From Dermanyssus gallinae (taxonomy: Eukaryota; Arthropoda; Arachnida; Mesostigmata; Dermanyssidae): DNA of 64,000 nucleotides. The stretch is from positions 329,501-393,500 of the forward strand of contig QVRM01002806.1 in the NCBI GenBank assembly GCA_003439945.1. Direction: 5' to 3'. The position numbers were made by a program, and so were the translations under genes. The notes below the pieces were generated by a model. It searched no databases, was not told the DNA's origin, and worked only from the letters and a program-made list of their open reading frames with translations. Of the stretch, positions 34,511-47,580 are shown in pieces (position 1 is the first letter of the stretch; each line of letters starts with the position of its first letter).

Positions 34511-37394
34511 GAACAAGGCCGTATTTTAGCAGCGCGGATAACGGTTTGACGGGAGGACTCTCTATACGTTCGAAACGCACCTACTATTATTGTTAACAAT
34601 CAACAAAGTTGATTCTCCAATTAGTAGAGAATTACCCCCTTATTTTTCAATAAGGTGGTATCCTGGGTTCATATATATATATATATATATATATACAGCT
34701 CGTTGCTATGCCGGTGCTATCTCTGCATATGTTTTTTGGGCATTTATCTTACCTGTAGGTAATGCGTGGCTCGAAACGTCTGCCCGATAGCGCTTGCTTT
34801 CTCCTTAGAACTAAATACGTGTCTAGACAGACAAAGATGATTCAAATATAGATGATTCAAATAAAACCGATCTAAATAAAGACGATATATAACAACCACG
34901 TTTAGCTGGATCACAGCCAGTGAAGATACTATCATCGAAAGTGAGATAGAATGAGTGAACATAACCGAATTCCGACAACACCTACTGCTGAATGTAGCTA
35001 CTGCTGGTTAGCAATCTATAGAGATCAATAGAACAATCGATATACAAAATATAATACAGTATGTTATTATATCACATGCGCGGTGTCACTAAAGTAAATT
35101 GTATTCGCTTCCAGTGTGAATTAAGTTTAATAGATGCTTTTACAAAAAAAATATCGTTTGGGTAAGTAAACCCCGACCATAGTGCAAATAACGGCAACAA
35201 CAACAACATCAAGAGGACCCAAAATAACAACGACAGTAGCAACAGCAGTAAACTTAACAGAGCAATAATCAAATAGCAAGCGCGGCAACAACAAAAACTC
35301 CAGAAAACACAACAACAACAACAACAGCAGCAGCAATAACGGCAACAACAACAGCAACAAGCAAACAACTAATGCTGCAACATGTGGGGATCTGGGCTCG
35401 AGAGGCAGAGAGCGAAGCAAGAAACGAAAAGAAGCGGCATTTTTCGTTTTCCCTGCCGAGTAACGATTATTGTCGAGTGACGATGGTTGATCTTGATTGA
35501 GGCAGGGACTCACTGAGGGATTGATTGACTCACTGACTGACTGACTGCTTGACTAACAACAGCATGCGTTAACGCAGTTAGTCAGTCAATCTTTGACCGT
35601 CGGCAATCGGTTTGCAGCATTCTCCGCTGTCAGCCTCGAGCGGGAGCAGTGCATAGCGACTGCCCCGGGTGGCCGGCGGGCGCCTTCGTCTGCCCCGGGG
35701 ACTGGGGGGTTTTGGGGTGCGACACAGCCCACGGCCCCGCGCTATTGAGACAGCAGCTGCAGCAGCGGCAGCAGCGGCAGCAGAGTGGCTAGGTTGGTCT
35801 TTTTGTGTAGCGTGTCCTCCCGAAGACCCTCCGCACAGGATGACGATAACATCAACAACAACAGCAACAACAGCAGGACCAACAACAACAACAATAACAG
35901 CAGCACTACCAACAACAACAGCAACAACAACGAGAACGGAAACACACGAACGACGCGGACCGAGACAGTAGGAAGCTTCTCTGAGTCACTCGTACACACA
36001 AAGACACACAAAACGCTTGTGTTGCTGCTCCCTTAGCGGGGCTTGGCCACGAGGTTGCTGGCGGGCAGTGGGCCTTGTTCATGGCTCGTTATTGTCGTCG
36101 AGCCCGCAATCATGGTTGCCGTTGTGATTGTTTTTATGACGTTGTTGTTGTTCTTGTTGTTGTTGTTGCTGCTGTTGTTTTTGTTGTTTATGAACTTTGT
36201 TATACTTTCTTCTCGTGCTTGTTTGTTCTAAGGAATACTGACGACTTAAGACATCTCAGGACAATGGCCGACAGCGAAACGCAACCGCGATTAAGAGGTA
36301 CGAAGGGTAAGTAGGCGGACGTGCTAGATTTGTTGTTGGCGGTTGTGCGACTCGTGCTGGTGGGTGACAGAGCCTCAGGCCGTACTCAGGCCAATGTAAA
36401 GCTTGATGATGATGATGATGGTGACCATAGTCATACATGTGGTGATGCTGACTATAAAAATGGTGAACATTATGCCGGTCTAAGAGATGAGCCTATGGGA
36501 CGGCTCTTTAAGTGATTAAAGCGCAGGCACAGGCTGCACTTGTAGCCTCAACTGCAAAGAAAACACGCTCTCAATCGTAGGTTAACTCCTGCTGCTGCTT
36601 TAGAAAAAAAACGCATTTCTCGATTTCCGCATTCGCTCCGTATAAAGAGTCTAACTGAACTCACTATATGCACGAGATATAATCGGTTCGATTGAAAGTA
36701 TATTTATTAAAATAATTACACTCCATTGGCGGCCTGCAAGCTTCATTCATCCACGTGTGTGATTTCATGCCGACAAAAAACGTAGAAGTTCTGTATGCTT
36801 TATGTCAAATCGACGACTCGCGAGAACTCTTGGGTTCCATTTTCATTTCTAAACAGTGCTATTAATTGGCTTTCTGTAAACATACTAAATATGTGAAGTT
36901 AACACAAAAAAAGCCCACGGACATCAATTGCGGAAAAAACACGTATCGTTATTTGTGATTATGGGCTATCTTTTGATGTGGCCAAGAAACAAACCAATTA
37001 GAGCGAGATTCTTAGACATTAGATGTATTTGAAATCGTACTCCTCTGGCAAATTTTGTGCGCTAGGATTCCCCTCTGTAGGGTAACAGTAAACCTTTTTT
37101 AAGTGTGTAGACTTAAGGCTCCGCATATTGTTTTTGTTTACGATCCTTACACGAAACTGTTAAGTAACGACCTTTCTCCATGTGTAAACAAGGACGCTTC
37201 GCAACGTTGACGGTCGATACAAAAGCAAAATAGTGTCAAAGTAGAATTAGTCATCTTCGTGCAATCTGCTGCTGCTGCTGTTTTTGATTTCAGTTAGGAT
37301 TACACAGGAATGCAGAACACCATGTCAAGGTACATTTGCCCATGCAACTAATTCTTCAGTACAGCGAAGGCAACTAACTACTGGGGTCAAAAGA
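34511..37394. other. No gene seen; CAA/GTT-rich stretches
   Basis: Includes (AAC)n near 35,200-35,370 and 35,845-35,935, (GTT)n at about 36,140-36,190, (TA)n at 34,673-34,695 and a GC-rich block (35,600-35,830). All long open frames are repeat-derived. Confidence 0.45.
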
Positions 37395-37548
37395 GCCACA
37401 TCATTTTTACGCCAGAGGCTTTCCGTTGACGTCCAGCGGGGCAATGCGATCTCAATTTTGGGACCGCTTGCCTAATGGTGCAGTCCAGGGCTGTTCTAGG
37501 CTGAAAGTTAACGCGTTTACTTGCACAGGATTGTAACATGAATTGATG
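37395..37548 (+). repeat. Dispersed conserved fragment, copy 3
   Basis: The frame SFLRQRLSVDVQRGNAISIL matches the frame at 19,110-19,170, and the nucleotide match continues to gaattgatgaat (as at 9,455-9,466). Related to 30,190-30,340. Origin unknown. Confidence 0.5.
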
Positions 37549-38929
37549 AATGAAAAAATATATATTTAATTTAAAACTAATTCTTCTATCGGTGTCGGTT
37601 AATCAACGCCTATTCAATGTGGTTGGAATCACTTCATCGAGCCACAACAACATCTTATGCTATTGAGGGTCTTACAAGCTGTCTGTTTGTCATCGCTTTG
37701 TGTCACGATGTTTGCCATGGCCGTAAGAAAGGAAACTCAATTTCACGTCAAATGCCTTGAGTGCAGAGACGACTGTTTTGTTCGATTGAAAGGCATTGAC
37801 CCGTCTTAAGTGGTTACATTGTACATTTTACTCGCTCGTAAACGAAACAATAACCCGAACCCTTGAACCCCACACGATCACCGACGCGAAGGTTCGCAAA
37901 ATCGGACGAGGACAAACGAATCTGATAAAGTGCGTCGCAAAAAAATAAAAGCTGCATCACTAACGTCAGAGCATGTTGAAGAAGCGCTGGCAATAAAGAA
38001 GCAGACATAAATCTTTTATTGCACGTCCTGCAAACAACGCAACCGCTGTACAATATTAAGTGTTCGCCATCGCGAGAGTGAAGGCGTCAGATTTGCCTCT
38101 AAACTATGTGCACAGTAACACCACTATCGCCGAAACAAAATACTCACTACACAATAATCGTTGGGCTTATTTCAGCCTAAATCGAGGTTCAACTTTTTAC
38201 ACAATACGGACGTGCGTACGTCTGACATTCGATTACTATATTAGAATGTTCCGCTGCACTCTAAAGAGAGCCACGCACGCAGGCCCACTTTGCAGGCACA
38301 TACAATGTGCTCTATGGTGATGTTACAACTGTCTTCTTCTGGTACGTGCACTCGAACACTTGCAGGTCGTAAACTTTCCGCGTTTGACTCGTAGTTGTTT
38401 CTGTGCTATCGCTTCTTTACGCTTTACATAGAAGAATGAATTTACGCGCAAGGTTATATTACCAAAATACGCAAGAAAAAATGCGTTGTCCTTAGGCATG
38501 GCGAGACCAAAATACGATGATTGTTCGCATGATCAATAGTTGCATGACCTTAGCACTACTAGAAAGAGAAACAGTATATAGTGTGTATATATGGGGCGTC
38601 TATTTAATATGTTTGTTTGGAGAGTATAGCGTTGATTTCGTGCAAGAGAAGCTCGGAGCTGAGCAATAACGTGAAAAGCAGCGGGGTTCTCTGTTTCGAT
38701 ACGCCAACGTGTGGATTGGCACCTGCCAGGAAGTTCTCGCGACTCTGAAATCAGTCTCGAGTTCTGCACCGCGAGATGGGATAAGGCTGGACACTTCGCA
38801 TCGTATTTGTCGTTTCTGTTCAACTCTGCTCCAGTAACCGATGGCAACTTCCAAGACATCTGTGCATAATTTGATAGTTCTCCGCGACTCACCGATCAAA
38901 TTCAACGGGCCGAGACATTCACTCGAAAT
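37549..38929. other. No gene seen
   Basis: AT-rich sequence with short open frames and no recognised motif. Confidence 0.4.
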
Positions 38930-39870
38930 TGCTGCGTTTAAAACCCAAATGCACGCTTAATGGCATCCAGCCGATCTTTTTCAACAAAACTGGCCCTATT
39001 TTAAGCAGAGTCTCTAAGGATGATCTTTGAGCGATCATATAAAATGCTCAAAATGTCAACATGTTTTAAGCAAATAATTGTGACACCGATACATAAGAAG
39101 GGGTCGGATAAACGCGTCGAGAAGTATCGTCCCGTATTGCAGTGCTCTGCCGCGTGCACCGTTTTTGAGAGGGTTCTAGTCAGACACGTCATCACTTAGA
39201 TAGACAAGTAAGCACGTTACTCGATGCGGCACATCATGGTTTTGTGCCGCGTTGATCTACATGTGCGCAACTACTATATATGACACGCTACTAGGCCTTA
39301 CACATAAACGCCGACAAACACTTCCATTGTACTTACGTTGATCCGAAAAGTGCTTTTGACGACTCGAGTCGATCCCGAGATTGTAGTCAACTGAATAAGA
39401 GCGCTCGGGGTCCACCCGCAGACCTGAGAATGGTTCGCAGAGTTTTTGGGCAACCGCTCTTTCCAAATTGAGTCAGGAGACGCAAGACGGGACCGGCCGC
39501 CAAGAACTGTCTGGCGTGTCGCAGCGGAGTTGCGACTATCCGCTTCTGTACACAACTCTTGTTCTAGATATAAAACTCTATATACCACCGAGTGTGAAAT
39601 ATCTCTTTGGTACGCAGACGATCTCAAAATATATAGAGTGCGCTTTACACCTCATCAGCGCCCGCAGAACTGCAGTCTGCTGTAGACGGTGTGAGTCGCT
39701 GGTGCGTTGACAACGGTATGCAGCTCTCCATTCGTAAGTGTCTCGTTTTAAAACACTGCTTCTACGAGCTAAACTACTTACTCAATGGGTCAACATTGCC
39801 AACTGCCAATGTGACGCGGGACTTTGAAGCCTTCATATCGAGGGACCTCAGCTTCTCCACCATATCAATG
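38930..39870 (+). pseudogene. Non-LTR retrotransposon reverse transcriptase remnant
   Basis: Shifting between frames, the plus strand gives VTPIHKKGSDKRVEKYRPV (RT block 'i.PI.KKG....nYRPi'), then FERVLVRHV, HHGFVP (the 'q.GFr.g.st' block), YVDPKSAFDD (block A, 'vDf.kAFD'), SLWYADDLKIY (catalytic YADD box), then RWCVDNGMQLSIRKC and a DLSF segment ('W....gl.ln..Kc', 'dL.f'). This is the order of a jockey/CR1/R1-type RT palm and thumb. Several stops and frameshifts (for example the TAG near 39,197) show it is inactive. No endonuclease or ORF1 was found next to it. Confidence 0.88.
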
Positions 39871-42800
39871 AGTTAGTCAGCGCAGCATCCATACTTACAA
39901 ATATGTTATTTTGCTGTGTTTTATTGTTGTAAGAAGCCTACGTTGTGTTTCGTTTGTACAATTCACTTATGCTATCCAAACATGTATGCTGTTCACCCGT
40001 ATGGCATCTACATTTGTAAATACATAGGTATGATTAGAGTTATGCCAAGGAGACTCTTAACGAGACTCAGACCGCAGAAGCTCCGACTTCGGACCGAATG
40101 ATAGTCTTTTACCGTCGTTAATTGACGCTCTTAACAATAATGACAAACGAATTTTAGTTCAACTTGTGGGCGGAAGCCTTACTAATCACATTTTTGAAGT
40201 CGAACGACCGAATAATCACAGAGGAAAACGCTTATAGCTGCCTGACCCTTGCCGCTTAACAATGCTCATCAAACATACACCACCGAGGCTGGTATAGTGT
40301 AGTTTGCACAGCGCGTCCTCCTGCGCCCACCGAGCTCTACGCTAAGGGCCAACAGCAGATGTTTTTTTTTTACCAAGCTATGCGTACATAAGTCGTTCAG
40401 CGTTGTATGACTTCGACTCGAATCCTATATACTCGTGTCTATCCAGACGTATATACGTTTTACATATCCGTATGCAGTTACACGACCACCACCTACCGTA
40501 CCTAGCAGGCATTCATTCAGCAGGAATTCGAAGCAGGCGACACCTCTACCAATAGAGAGCAGTCTATTTTGTGATGAGTCAAATGGTCCAATGTGGCTTG
40601 GGTGCAGACGGGGGCGAAACCGTGTGCGAGACACTATTGCGGCGGCAGCGGCTGCTGCTGCTGCCAAGGCGTTAGAGCTGCTACTTGACCATTACGTAAT
40701 GGTCCGTAATGCTTGCCTGGTGGTTGCCCGCCCGGACATGTTTGCGTTTAGGCCTTCTGCCCCGCATCGGCCACGATGTTACGACGTAGGCCTAGGGCCC
40801 GGCAGGCCCAGCCCGCGTCTGCTCTCTCTATTCAGCAGCTAGTGGCGAAGGCGGCGTCAGCCGGTGGTAGTAGCTGGCTGTGCTCTGTTGTGTCGTGTTG
40901 TAGCGGTGCGGCGCTAGCGCTACCGCTGAAGAAAACGAGTACGTGAGAAAGAAGTGGAGTATACGACGTTCATTCGCCCGAGGTAATGATGCGAAACAAT
41001 TTCCTCCTTTTAGGCCGACAGCGATCTTGGCAGACACGCTGCACAGACCGACCGACCGACAGACAGATAGACAGACAGACACACACCTACAGACACACGC
41101 ACCGTATATCTAGCAATAGAAAAGATAGAAAGATCCCCATATATCTAGAGAGATACACTACACACACACACACACAGTCGTATACGTATATATCCATTGC
41201 GGCGCCACCTCAGCAGACAGGCAGCCAGCCGCCTCATCTTCTTCTGCTGCACCGACTAGGATTAAGACGACGACCGATTGGGACGCCTCGGAAGGAGGAA
41301 CACTCGGCAGGAAAAATGGCTACGCGATGGTGTCGGCGGTGGTGACGACGACGACGACGATGTCCGACGACAAGCCAACAAGATGGAGAAGAAGAAGAAA
41401 AGAACGCCAACAACTCGTCGTAAGTCTCTCCCATTGACGACAAGAAGAGCAGTGCAAGACTGGCTTCAGGGCGACTGCAGGGCACTATCTACACCGCACT
41501 ATCTATCTATCTATCTATCGCACCCACAGACTTCGTTTAGACGCAAACGTAGACGAAACGCTGCGAGTTGGTGCCAGCCACCCATTGTGAGAAGGGACAG
41601 ACGGGAGGGTGGCGAACTGCCAGCGAATTGCCGGCAAGAAGGGATCGAATTGTCGATTCGTGCAGGTTGTCTCAATGCCTGGAAATTGCCGTTGTCGATC
41701 TTTCCACCTACAATTATTGTGATGGCTGTTGCTGGTGTTGCTGATAATGCTATCTATATCTCTACCATAGACGGAATATCAAACTCAGCCCCATAGCGAT
41801 CGATATCTGTAAGTTCTTTGCCACGCCGGGGTTAACGGTACCATAGCACGAGGCAAGAGCGAGTAATCGAGAGAGAGAGAGAGAAGTTAAGGAAGGTAAG
41901 TAAGTGTCAATAAAATACCATCGCAATTTCAAGGTCCCAAGGTCCCAAATTGCTATCTGCAGTCTGCTTAGTTGGCTCGGTTGAAAAATATTCACACAAA
42001 AAATATACGGACAACTAATGGAACGTTTAGAGAGCTTTAGTGGGTGAGTAAAGAAGTAGTAAAGAATAGTAGCATGATGAACTTGCGCAAATGTTAATGC
42101 GCTTGCTTTACGTTTGGACGCAGTTGCGCGCCAATAACTGCCTAACTAGAGCCTATTGGAACCAACAAAAGGGCTATAACAGAAGGCTGCGAAATAAGCT
42201 GCGGGTGAATAGCACAAAGTTACGCAGGACACTGAATGCACACACTAATGGATTCGAGGGATGTAGAGGAATGAGGCTCCGTAACGTAGGTTCCCTAGGG
42301 CGGAAGGAGGGCGGAAAAGCTTGCATCAGGATTCCACTTGCGTTAGTGGTAAGAGGCTTTCGTAGTTTTATTGCACGTCAGGCGGCACGACGACATTATG
42401 CATTCTTCAAAATCTCCTATACACAAAAAAAAAACATGCAATGCGTGAAATACTAACTGATGTCGCAAATCCGTAAAGCGGAACTCGTCGGTAACGCCGC
42501 GAGTCGCTCTTGTAGAAGGACCAATCTTTAGAGATGTGTAGTATGTTTTTAACTAAGCACCACTCACGAGACATTTTAGCGGCGCTTCATTAGCATACGT
42601 TTGATGTAACCTAATGAAGATAAATAAGCAATGTTGTCGCCAAAACAGATTCCTGCATAAGTTATGATTGTCACATGAGCGGCGAGCAGCAAACAAAGCA
42701 TTGTAAACTTGAACACACTATACCAGGTGAGTTACGTCTGTCTAGCAGGCATCTGTCTATTTATCAAAATTATTCGTGAAACAGCGATTGATTGATATTT

Positions 42801-43383
42801 CAGTACCAACGGAATCGGTATGCGACGTGGTGCGGAGAACAAAGGCGTCTTTTACAGTTACCCGCATCGTCTGTAATCCGTCGCTGCGAGGCAGCGCCTT
42901 TAAAGCACCGCCCCCCCCTCCCCCCTGCCATACGCTTCATGCGACATATGCCAACGCACGTAAGCTGTAACCGAACGTTGGCTTGCGCATATGTCGCAGG
43001 GCGCAAATAAATAACGTACAACGTTGTCATTCTGTACTGTATCAAGTTCAGCGTTCTGCCGAAACTATGGTGGGTGTTCGTCGGCAACACTTTGTTTGGG
43101 ATCCACTTGTCTACTGTTTTCGTCTCTTGTGTCGAGGGGCTTTCGCACTAAAGCGCAATTTTATACCTCTTTAGCAGCGGTGTCCGCTTACGGTATAGTC
43201 TTACGGTACGTTGGCGCGTTCTCCTTCCTATTCGTGAGTGGCAAAAGCTAACTTCTTTGTTGCGTACACATCCGGTCTGCTTGATGATGATGACGCGATG
43301 TCGTGCACACAGGATAATAGGTAGGCTTCATGCATGCGCGCCTTAGTTGAATCTTAAATTTTCAGAAAATGACCTTCTTTATT
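39871..43383. other. No gene seen; GC-rich block 40,600-41,800
   Basis: Includes a GCG/GCT run (40,640-40,665), a GACC/GACA-rich tract (41,045-41,080), (CA)n and (TATC)n short runs, and a GA run near 41,870. Open frames here are compositional. Confidence 0.45.
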
Positions 43384-43387
43384 GCCC

Positions 43388-43439
<52 letters not shown>

Positions 43440-43456
43440 TGTATATATGGCAGGGC
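43384..43456. repeat. Inverted repeat flanking (TA)n
   Basis: gccctgccatatata (43,384-43,398) is the exact reverse complement of 43,442-43,456, enclosing about 38 bases of TA repeat and acagtg. It may be a tiny MITE or an inverted duplication at a microsatellite. Confidence 0.88.
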
Positions 43457-46400
43457 ACGTGGTGCCGAGCTCAAGCTGTATAGTTTCCCGAACCCGGACG
43501 CTTTCCGCTCCTGTCCTGCAACTTCTGTGTGAGTGTTCGAGGTAGCCAGCTCGTAGCTTCCTCTTGTTTCTCTTGTTCTTCGTGTTCCTCAGGAGGTTCC
43601 TTCCTTCTGGATCCTGGATCCTCACCCCGCAGCCCTGGCAAGGCCTGGCCCGGCCCTGACCAGCGCCAGCTCGGCGGGATTCGGCCGCCCCTGTCGGCGC
43701 CGACAGGAAGACAAAATAATAAATGAACAGGCGCTGAATCACCGCCATCGCCGGCCGCTACTCGCTTGGGGTTGCCTCCCGCCCAGCGCAGGTCCATCCT
43801 ACTCCTCCTCATCCGTTCTCTCCTCGTCCTTTTCCTTCTCCTACCTCTTCTGCTGCTGCGCCCCAAATCGCTGTCAATGTCCTCGTCTGTTGTTGTTGTG
43901 GTCGTCGTCGTCCCCGTTGTTGTTGTTGTTGTTGTGGTCGTCGTCGTCGTCCTCGTTGTCGTTGCCGCTGGCGTCGCTGTCAGCGTCGTCATCGCGCTCC
44001 TCTGTAAAGACGAAGAGATCGGCTCCCTTCTGTGTCTTTGCCACCCTACTACGGCTCCCCCTAGGCTGGCTCACCGCCTGCGTGTCGACCTTTCTATCCT
44101 TGCGCCGCCGTTGCTACTGCTGCCGCTGCTGTTGGGCTGGGGCGGGCATCACCGCCGTATTTCCGTTCGGCTTGTGGGCTGGCCGGAATGCCCGCGTAGC
44201 TTGTGCTTCGGTAAGCTAGCAGGGAAAATAAGGCCTCTAAACAGGAACTCTATGTGAGCGTGTGTGTGTGCGTTTTGTGCTTGCGTGCGAGCTTGTATGG
44301 GTGTGGATGTGTGTGTGTATCTGTGAGTGCGTGATGCTGGGGTGCGAGAAGGTTAGGACGGGAGGTGGAACGGGGATGCTCGCTCGCAGGGAGAGGAACA
44401 ACAGCGATATGGGCCGGGAACCACTAAGGGATCTCTATTCACTGGTTTGTTGCCCCTCTCAGAATAGTCGCTGGCTGTCTGGTGGTAGCAGTAGTAATAG
44501 TGGTCTCGACGACAACCCCGGCGGTCCCCTGCCCGAGCTGCCCGAGAAGGGGGAGTCTGTGAATCGGTCCCTGTGCTTGAGTCCAGCAAGGGTGGGCGTT
44601 CCGCTCGATCGAGGCGCTTTTCCATTGGCCAGAGGCCTCCTCGCCCTCTACAACGTGGCCGACCTTTCGCTTCATGCCCACCCCATGTTGCCACAGCCGC
44701 AGCTGCAGCTGCTGCTACCGCTTGACTATGGGAGGATTTTGTTGCCTGGCTCTGTTTTCCCGTCGTGACTCCTGCATCGGTTCTACATCGTTGTTGTTGG
44801 CTCAGCAGACTCGAGTCGGTACCAAGTGCCAGACGCGATTGCCACTTGTTAGCGTGAGGACGGTCGACCTGGAGGCCTGAAGGAGGACCACCACCGATGA
44901 CCACAACCCCATGGCTAGCACTTGCCTTTGACGTCCGCAGCCTGATGGTCGACGGTGGTCTAGGACAGATGCCAAGATCAAGCGTTCGGCGAGCGTATTG
45001 GACGGACGCAGAAGCCCCCCACAGTGCCGCGCGGTTCTGTAGAGTGAAATGGTTTCGCTCAAACGGTTGGTTTTCGTCAAGCGAATGACACTGCCTCTCG
45101 TTCTCATCTTTCCTGCCAGCGACAACAGCGACGTACCTTGGTAAACTGCCTGTGCCTCCTTCGGATTCCCACACTGCCATTTTGTTTCACCATTAATAAC
45201 CTTCCTGGCTTGCACCGTTAAACTTCCTACTCAACCGATATCCGACAAACCCGACTAGCGCTACCCAAAAACCCGTTCCCAAACCCTTGGATTACATACA
45301 CTTCGTTGGCCCACTTCGTTATTGCCTTGTCGACACTCGCAACGAAAAGTACCTTCAGCTGAATGACGTAAGTGATTCTATCGACTGCATGAACTTAAAT
45401 GTCACTGTACCCAGCACACATGCTCTACCCTCGAGTGTGATACATTAGCTATTCTGTTTTTACTGGACATATTCAACATACATTTGTGAACAGTTCGCTA
45501 TTTCTAGATAACTATTTTTTCTTACAATTGCAGTAAGGTGAATAGCTTTTTAAGACAAGCGTTATTAGCATTCGCAACGTAGTGCATTGCGCTACGTTGT
45601 TAGATGAGTTAGGTGGGACGTTTATTTCTACCGCTTTATTTGTCCATCCTATAAGTAACACTATTGTGTCGATCTACACCTTAATACGTGGCTAGCAATG
45701 AATTGGCTGCCTTCTTATGTAATTTCCGTACAATTCTAGATTGCCGTGACAAGATTTTAAGACATTCAATTAGCTTTGCAACTCGCACATTTCATGGTTG
45801 GGATTTCTATGTCGCAGTGATCCATTTCACCACGACACAACAAAGGTGCTTTAGCGGTTGTCGCCATTTCTGTTTTGTACTGGCTCAGTGAGCGCTTTTA
45901 CGTCGTTAGCTTTGACTGTGTTTACTTTTACCTGGAGACGCTCGCAAATGCCCTCCTTCGTGGAGTAGAGGTCAATTCTAGCTCACTAGCGCAGATTTTC
46001 TAGCTCAGATCGTACTTCTTATGCAGCTGGACCACTTGGACGTAGAACGGTAGAGTAGCGTGTAGTGGCCGTCAGGTTGCTTCTCCGCACGGTACGCCAT
46101 TTTCCGTCAGCCAAGGGCGGTAGTATCAAGCACCCGAAAATTCAAGATGGCGTCCCGTTGGCGCCAGGGAGTCTGGCGTCCGTCTGGCGTCTCCGAGCAG
46201 CATCTAAGCGGCAGCCCGACCCAAGTGAGATGGCCTCTAACACTACTACCTCGGCGTCTTCAAGGGCTTTAACGTATGCCAGTACGTGTCCATCGTTGAC
46301 TATGCTCAACCAACACGCCTTAATTTGTTCCGGAAACACCCGGAAATCGGTTCTGACTCAAGTGTTTGCTCCATCCAATCGCGTTACAATTGTGGTAGTA

Positions 46401-47580
46401 GCTGTCGTTGTTGCAAATATTTTTTATTGTTGTAATTGTTGCTGTTGTCATTATCGTCGTTGTCGTCGTCGTCGTCGATGTTGTGCTTTTGAAGCCAGTC
46501 GATGACCCAAAGTCCCATACATACTCGTACATGATGCATACAAACATGATACATACATACATGCTACATACATGAACCCACCGTCTCCCCCCAGGCAAAC
46601 CATGCGACTTTCTCTAGCAGCATGCACTGCACAGGAAGTCGAGGCGGCATGATGGTTCGGGGTCGACCCGGAGAGCTAGGAGCATGGCCACCCCGAAGCG
46701 TTGTCAATGGCTGTCATGACACGTGTGGCTGCTCAGTCAACCACCCTTCGCCGCCTTGCGTTCGGATTTTGCCTGTTCGACAAGCAGTTCTAGCAACAGG
46801 AAGCTACACGCGCCGCTTGTAGAGTTAGCGCAGTGGAGTCCGTCCGTTTGTCGTCGGCACCGCAGTACCGCCCGGCCCGGTTCGTTCTCGTACCAAGCGG
46901 GAGTTGGTCGCGGGAGAATGCCGCCTCGTGCAGGCAGTCAGACGCTTCGAGTCGAGGTCGTCGTATATATGTGAATCTCTTGTGTGGTTCGATAGACCAT
47001 ATCTGTCTGTCTATTGGCCTGCGTGCGTGTCTCGTTTGGGATCATGGATTGGCCCACCCACATCGTACAGCTCAGCTATGTTCATGCGTTCATAGTGCTG
47101 CTCAGCACATTAACTCCATGACTTGCATGTTCGTGCGCTACGACGGGGCACAATGATGATGATGATGATGGTGATGGTGATGATGTCTGTGACGACGATT
47201 TATTAGAGTTGAGCCGGTGGTTGGTAAAATTGGTTGATTGTTCGCCGGCTGGCCGAGTCGCCGCCGCCCGCTCCATGGTGGGTCAGTCAGTCCGTCAGGA
47301 CACCGAAAGTAGCCGAAAGCACAATGAAGTTTGCAAGCGAGCCGTGCAAACACACAATCGTGCAGCGATTACTCGTCAACGACAAATGACGACGACGACG
47401 CCTCGACACGCTCGAGATCGGTGTGCACTCTCGGCACACTCGCGGGCGACATATCATCAACCGAGTTGGCTTCTGAAGATCTGGCACGTGCCGCATAGGG
47501 CACACGCCGTGTTTGTATGTATCTGTGCTTGCTCGGGCATATATATATATATATATATATTACTAACTGAATAGGAAACC
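43457..47580. other. GC-rich, trinucleotide-rich block, no convincing gene
   Basis: (GTT/GTC)n around 43,885-43,980 and 46,380-46,480, and (GAT)n at about 47,153-47,185. The longest open frame in the window outside transposons (44,353-45,180, minus, 275 codons) lies here, but it is Ala/Gln/Ser/Arg-biased, overlaps frames on the other strand and shows no domain. Confidence 0.45.

Noticed and set aside
44353..45180. 275-codon open frame on the minus strand
   Set aside because: It lies in a GC-rich repeat block, overlaps long frames on the other strand, has biased composition and no recognisable domain or splice context.
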